A program made the translations under genes and the position numbers. Positions 62,794 through 64,000 of a stretch of DNA of 64,000 nt are shown piece after piece. Position 1 is the first letter of the stretch, and each line of letters begins with the position of its first letter. The notes beneath the pieces are model-generated. The model had not been told where the DNA came from and searched no databases. It saw only the letters and a program-made list of their open reading frames with translations. The DNA is from Liolophura sinensis (lineage: Eukaryota; Mollusca; Polyplacophora; Chitonida; Chitonidae), in contig NC_088302.1 of assembly GCF_032854445.1 (NCBI RefSeq), positions 25,557,788 to 25,621,787 on the forward strand, given 5' to 3'.

Positions 62794-63135
62794 TGAAACA
62801 AGATGCATGTGATTTTAAAAAAAAGAAAAAGAGAGAAATATGAAATAAAATATATAAGTGGTGCCCTCCCTTAGGTGATTTTGATGTTAGTTTAGCAAGT
62901 CTTAGAAAGATCTTAAAACAGTTGGTCACATCAATAATTATGACACCATGGAACAAATTTCACTTTCACTACGGTAAAAATGCTGCAGGCAGATTGTCCC
63001 TACCATGGAGGGAACACTATGCTGCTAGTTACTGCATTCTGTTTGAAGGTACATTGTCTACAAATCAACAGACTGCTTCACTAACCTCTACTCTGTTTCT
63101 TTCAGCTGGAACTGTTAAAAAAGAGGGTCATCAAT
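43646..63135 (+). CDS. ARNT: ARNT (HIF-1beta) bHLH-PAS transcription factor, 5' part
   Basis: ARNT is the nuclear class II bHLH-PAS partner that dimerises with HIF-alpha, AhR, SIM and trachealess-type factors and binds E-box/HRE cores. Exons 1-3, one of two exon 4 copies, and exons 5-8 join in phase to 217 codons. There is a basic Lys/Arg and acidic N-terminus ([15 protein letters not shown]), then [15 protein letters not shown] leading into the bHLH (residues ~59-111), [20 protein letters not shown], and PAS-A from ~125 ([53 protein letters not shown]). Residues H61, E65 and R69 correspond to the DNA-contacting His-Glu-Arg of human ARNT. The gene runs off the window; the last intron starts at 63136. 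Confidence 0.96.
44755..44815 (-). mobile_element. SINE 3'-tail fragment
   Basis: TTACACCATACTCAAGTATA and AAAACACCAATCAAATCAAT: short relics of the family-1 3' end. Confidence 0.45.
48778..49043 (-). mobile_element. tRNA-SINE family 1 with target-site duplication
   Basis: Full-length reverse copy ending ...AACCTACTGAGCCACGGAGG. Flanked by TGTATGCTATAAA / TGTATACTATAAA (48778-48790, 49031-49043). Confidence 0.93.
50365..50410 (-). mobile_element. SINE 3'-tail fragment
   Basis: TTAATTTATTTGATTGATGT and TTTACACTATACTCC: tail only. Confidence 0.45.
52540..53165. mobile_element. Possible dispersed repeat of unknown class
   Basis: A block ending GAATAATAATAATAAAAATC, GGAACTATTTCAATTGG and CAGCACAGAGTGCTGGG. 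The (AAT)n stretch followed by a small palindrome (CAGCACAGAGTGCTG) looks like the 3' edge of a mobile element, but no coding or terminal repeats are visible. Confidence 0.3.
53396..53456 (+). CDS. ARNT: ARNT exon 2 (basic region before the bHLH)
   Basis: 61 nt after TATTTTGCAG. Encodes [20 protein letters not shown] and two bases of Asp, donor GA|GTAAGG. GGRKRK is a likely nuclear localisation signal. Confidence 0.88.
54236..54925. repeat. 65-bp minisatellite with embedded 5' splice-site motif, 11 copies
   Basis: Unit ATGATGCTGCTGATGCCATT, GCTTAAGCTTTCCTGGTAAG, AAATGAGTCAAACTTCACCA plus an A-run. Some units lack the ATTGCTTAAGC segment (51-53 bp). Each of the 11 copies has CTG|GTAAGAAATG. 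Lies in ARNT intron 2, 200 bp before exon 3. Confidence 0.93.
55126..55200 (+). CDS. ARNT: ARNT exon 3
   Basis: 75 nt after GTGACTTTACAG. Encodes [20 protein letters not shown], then KERFA plus AG of Arg. Matches the acidic stretch and the (A)DKER(F/L)AR run directly before the bHLH in human ARNT. Donor AG|GTTAGT; ends in phase 2. Confidence 0.93.
55201..58417. other. ARNT intron 3
   Basis: Contains a diverged tandem duplication (about 55560-55830, TAAAACAGTTATAAACCATG and GGAACTAACAAACA-like units). There is a repeat-poor stretch (55860-56720) rich in homeobox-like TAATTA/GATTA words, and a SINE (58107-58335) ending about 80 bp before exon 4a. Confidence 0.6.
58107..58335 (+). mobile_element. 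tRNA-SINE family 1, shortened
   Basis: GGACCCTTTGTGGTTAGCGC head, GAGTTCAAGTCATGCTGG, GAAATATTCTTGAGTACGGC, AATAAATACAG tail, with internal deletions. Sits 80 bp upstream of the exon 4a acceptor. Confidence 0.85.
58418..58575 (+). CDS. ARNT: ARNT exon 4a (bHLH, alternative copy 1)
   Basis: 158 nt. Acceptor TTTGTAACTTTGAAG, donor CGAG|GTAGGT. Encodes the complete basic helix-loop-helix: [14 protein letters not shown], then [16 protein letters not shown], then the [20 protein letters not shown] helix 2. It has no stop, and both boundaries are in the same phases as exon 4b. Its T-Y and PTCS residues match human ARNT better than 4b. With 4b skipped it joins exon 5 in frame; used together with 4b it causes a frameshift and stop. 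Inferred to be one member of a mutually exclusive pair. Confidence 0.87.
58576..58740. other. 165-nt intron between the duplicated bHLH exons
   Basis: Its last ~30 nt (CTGACTGTTCCCATTTTGTA, AATTTAAG) are homologous to the 30 nt before exon 4a, so the duplication included the acceptor region. It contains a G-rich stretch (GTGGGGGAGTTGGGGGGGAT) that could be a splicing-control element. Confidence 0.8.
58741..58898 (+). CDS. ARNT: ARNT exon 4b (bHLH, alternative copy 2)
   Basis: 158 nt, acceptor TTTTGTAAATTTAAG, donor CGAG|GTGAGT. Encodes the bHLH with [30 protein letters not shown] and the same helix 2 as 4a. It differs from 4a only at residues 73-75 (TLY to AAN) and 85 (T to A), while 21 further codons differ synonymously. 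The DNA-contact triad H61/E65/R69 is unchanged. Its donor is closer to consensus than that of 4a. Confidence 0.93.
58899..60336. other. ARNT intron 4
   Basis: About 1.4 kb, no exon seen. Apart from the 28-bp array at its 3' end there is a moderately unique stretch at 59440-59890 of unknown role. Confidence 0.6.
60084..60312. repeat. 28-bp minisatellite, about 8 copies, just before ARNT exon 5
   Basis: Unit CTATGGTTTACATGTACTTA plus TGTGAACG. The last copy ends about 25 bp from the exon 5 acceptor. Confidence 0.93.
60337..60416 (+). CDS. ARNT: ARNT exon 5
   Basis: 80 nt after ACGTCTGTTTTAG, donor GAG|GTAAAT. Encodes [20 protein letters not shown] then LKHLILE, almost identical to the human segment between bHLH and PAS-A. 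Ends in phase 0. Confidence 0.96.
60417..61025. other. ARNT intron 5
   Basis: 609 nt of intron, no feature seen. Confidence 0.7.
61026..61118 (+). CDS. ARNT: ARNT exon 6 (PAS-A start)
   Basis: 93 nt, 31 codons: [20 protein letters not shown] then [11 protein letters not shown]. Acceptor TGTCTACAG, donor CAG|GTGAGT. Phase 0 at both ends. Confidence 0.97.
61385..61914. repeat. ~40-bp minisatellite made of exon 7's own splice acceptor and start, about 13 copies
   Basis: Unit TGCAGTCTGACTGGTTTGGT, AACACACTGTATGATTTTGT (40 bp). The array runs straight into exon 7, whose first ~35 bases (TCTGACTGGTTTGGTAATAC, ACTGTATGATTTGGTT) are the last unit. Several upstream units keep the T-rich tract and CAG (61456-61459, 61637-61640, 61677-61680, 61717-61720, 61795-61798, 61871-61874); others have decayed to CAA or TAG. 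Confidence 0.95.
61915..62032 (+). CDS. ARNT: ARNT exon 7 (PAS-A)
   Basis: 118 nt encoding [39 protein letters not shown] and one further base. Strongly matches human SEWFGSTLYDQVHPDD...TGRILDLK. The acceptor ATTTTGTTGCAG is the last of a ladder of near-identical repeats; donor A|GTAAGT. Confidence 0.96.
62033..63105. other. ARNT intron 7
   Basis: About 1.07 kb with a (TA)n microsatellite (62738-62788). No exon seen. Confidence 0.7.
62738..62788. repeat. TA microsatellite
   Basis: Pure (TA)n of about 50 bp. Confidence 0.95.
63106..63135 (+). CDS. ARNT: ARNT exon 8 (last exon in the window)
   Basis: 30 nt after CTGTTTCTTTCAG, donor T|GTGAGT. Encodes [10 protein letters not shown] plus one base, matching human KTGTVKKEGQQ. 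The gene continues past the window. Confidence 0.93.
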
Positions 63136-64000
63136 GTGAGTATGATTTTGATTACTGTGCTTTTTGAATTCAGTTTTCTTCCGGTGACCTCTGACCACTG
63201 TTGTTAGGAACATGGGGCCCTGCTCTACTAAACAGTCGCAAACTGTGTCTGGTGTAATTTCCATACCAACGTATAATGAAGAGATGCGAAGCCATGGTCG
63301 TCTTAATGGAAAGTTAAGGTGTTTATAGAAGCCTGCTTAATGTGCGTGTACCACTGGGGCCCACGTTTGCCATCATTTGTTACAATGCCATGTGTTGATT
63401 GTTTGGCATATTTTATATTGGCTTACCTTGATATTGCAGCGTTGCCTTTAGCAATATGACTACATGTATATGCCTTCAGTGATGCTGCATCTTTTCAAGC
63501 TGAATATAAAAATGTTAAGTTAAATAGGCCCACACTGAATTACCTCTCCTTACATGTAGGTCACTCTACCGTTTAAAGGGTTCATGAGTTAGCTGTGATC
63601 AGGTGGGACCTCAGAAAATGACTAATCTCGGAGTTAAAGCTTCATAAACTAGTTGACGACCTTACTATAAGACAGATTTAAATTTTGCAAACCTATTTTG
63701 AAAGCCCAAGATAAAAGCTGTGTATTTTTTATGCTTTCCTGGATCCTGGACCTAATTGAGTACTTCACCACTAGACAGCTTTGGTCAAATAGTATACATT
63801 CTACAGAAAAACATTATCTTCCTTTAAGACCTCTAGACATTTTTGCGACTCTCAAAGGCTGATATCATACTTTTTTAGATACTTTTACCTGGAAAATAGT
63901 TGTTACTGTCATCACATTACCTGCATATATACCTACTGCATGCATTAATATTGGCAGGTTCCACTTCTCATAGTTGCATGCCTCAAAAACTAATCTTTGA
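63136..64000. other. ARNT intron 8 (incomplete)
   Basis: No exon or repeat recognised to the end of the window. Confidence 0.6.

Overview
The window is animal nuclear DNA. It is AT-rich, with long introns, GT-AG splice sites, many minisatellites, TA microsatellites and tRNA-derived SINEs. The two recognisable genes are both metazoan. The protein sequences, the dense ACATGTAC-type words and the SINE type (tRNA-like head, a body containing ATATTCTTGAGTACGGCGTA, an AATAAATA tail) suggest a marine lophotrochozoan, probably a mollusc. The species cannot be told from this alone.

Two genes lie head to head. On the minus strand is a complete Homer gene, the EVH1/coiled-coil postsynaptic scaffold. 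Its eight main coding exons run from 14034 down to the stop codon at 2817. A tiny ATGGG first exon probably lies about 21 kb upstream, at 34856-34860. All exon phases agree and the predicted protein is 384 residues. On the plus strand is the 5' part of an ARNT gene (HIF-1beta, class II bHLH-PAS factor), with exons from 43646 to 63135. The window ends inside the PAS-A region, so PAS-B and the C-terminus are missing.

The main discovery is in ARNT. The exon encoding the bHLH DNA-binding and dimerisation domain is present twice in tandem (58418-58575 and 58741-58898). Both copies are intact and exactly 158 nt long, with identical phases and their own splice sites. Because 158 is not a multiple of three, using both or neither shifts the frame, so the pair looks like mutually exclusive exons. 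25 of 52 codons differ, but only 4 change the amino acid. A second unusual structure lies just upstream of ARNT exon 7. There a ~40-bp minisatellite is made of copies of that exon's own 3' splice site plus the first ~35 exon bases, giving a ladder of decoy acceptors.

Layout. 1-2816: Homer 3' flank with a 33-bp minisatellite. 2817-14034: Homer exons 9 to 2 (minus). 14035-34855: large Homer first intron with SINEs, a MITE-like element, duplications, and two exon-like minus-strand segments (16634-16819, 19818-19888) that may belong to a nested gene with a netrin-module-like C-terminus. 34856-35550: putative Homer first exon and promoter. 35580-42550: a 48-bp array followed by a 5.3-kb 49-bp array with a 1270-bp higher-order repeat. 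42567-43645: SINE insertions and the ARNT upstream region. 43646-64000: ARNT exons and introns, with several minisatellites placed immediately upstream of exons.
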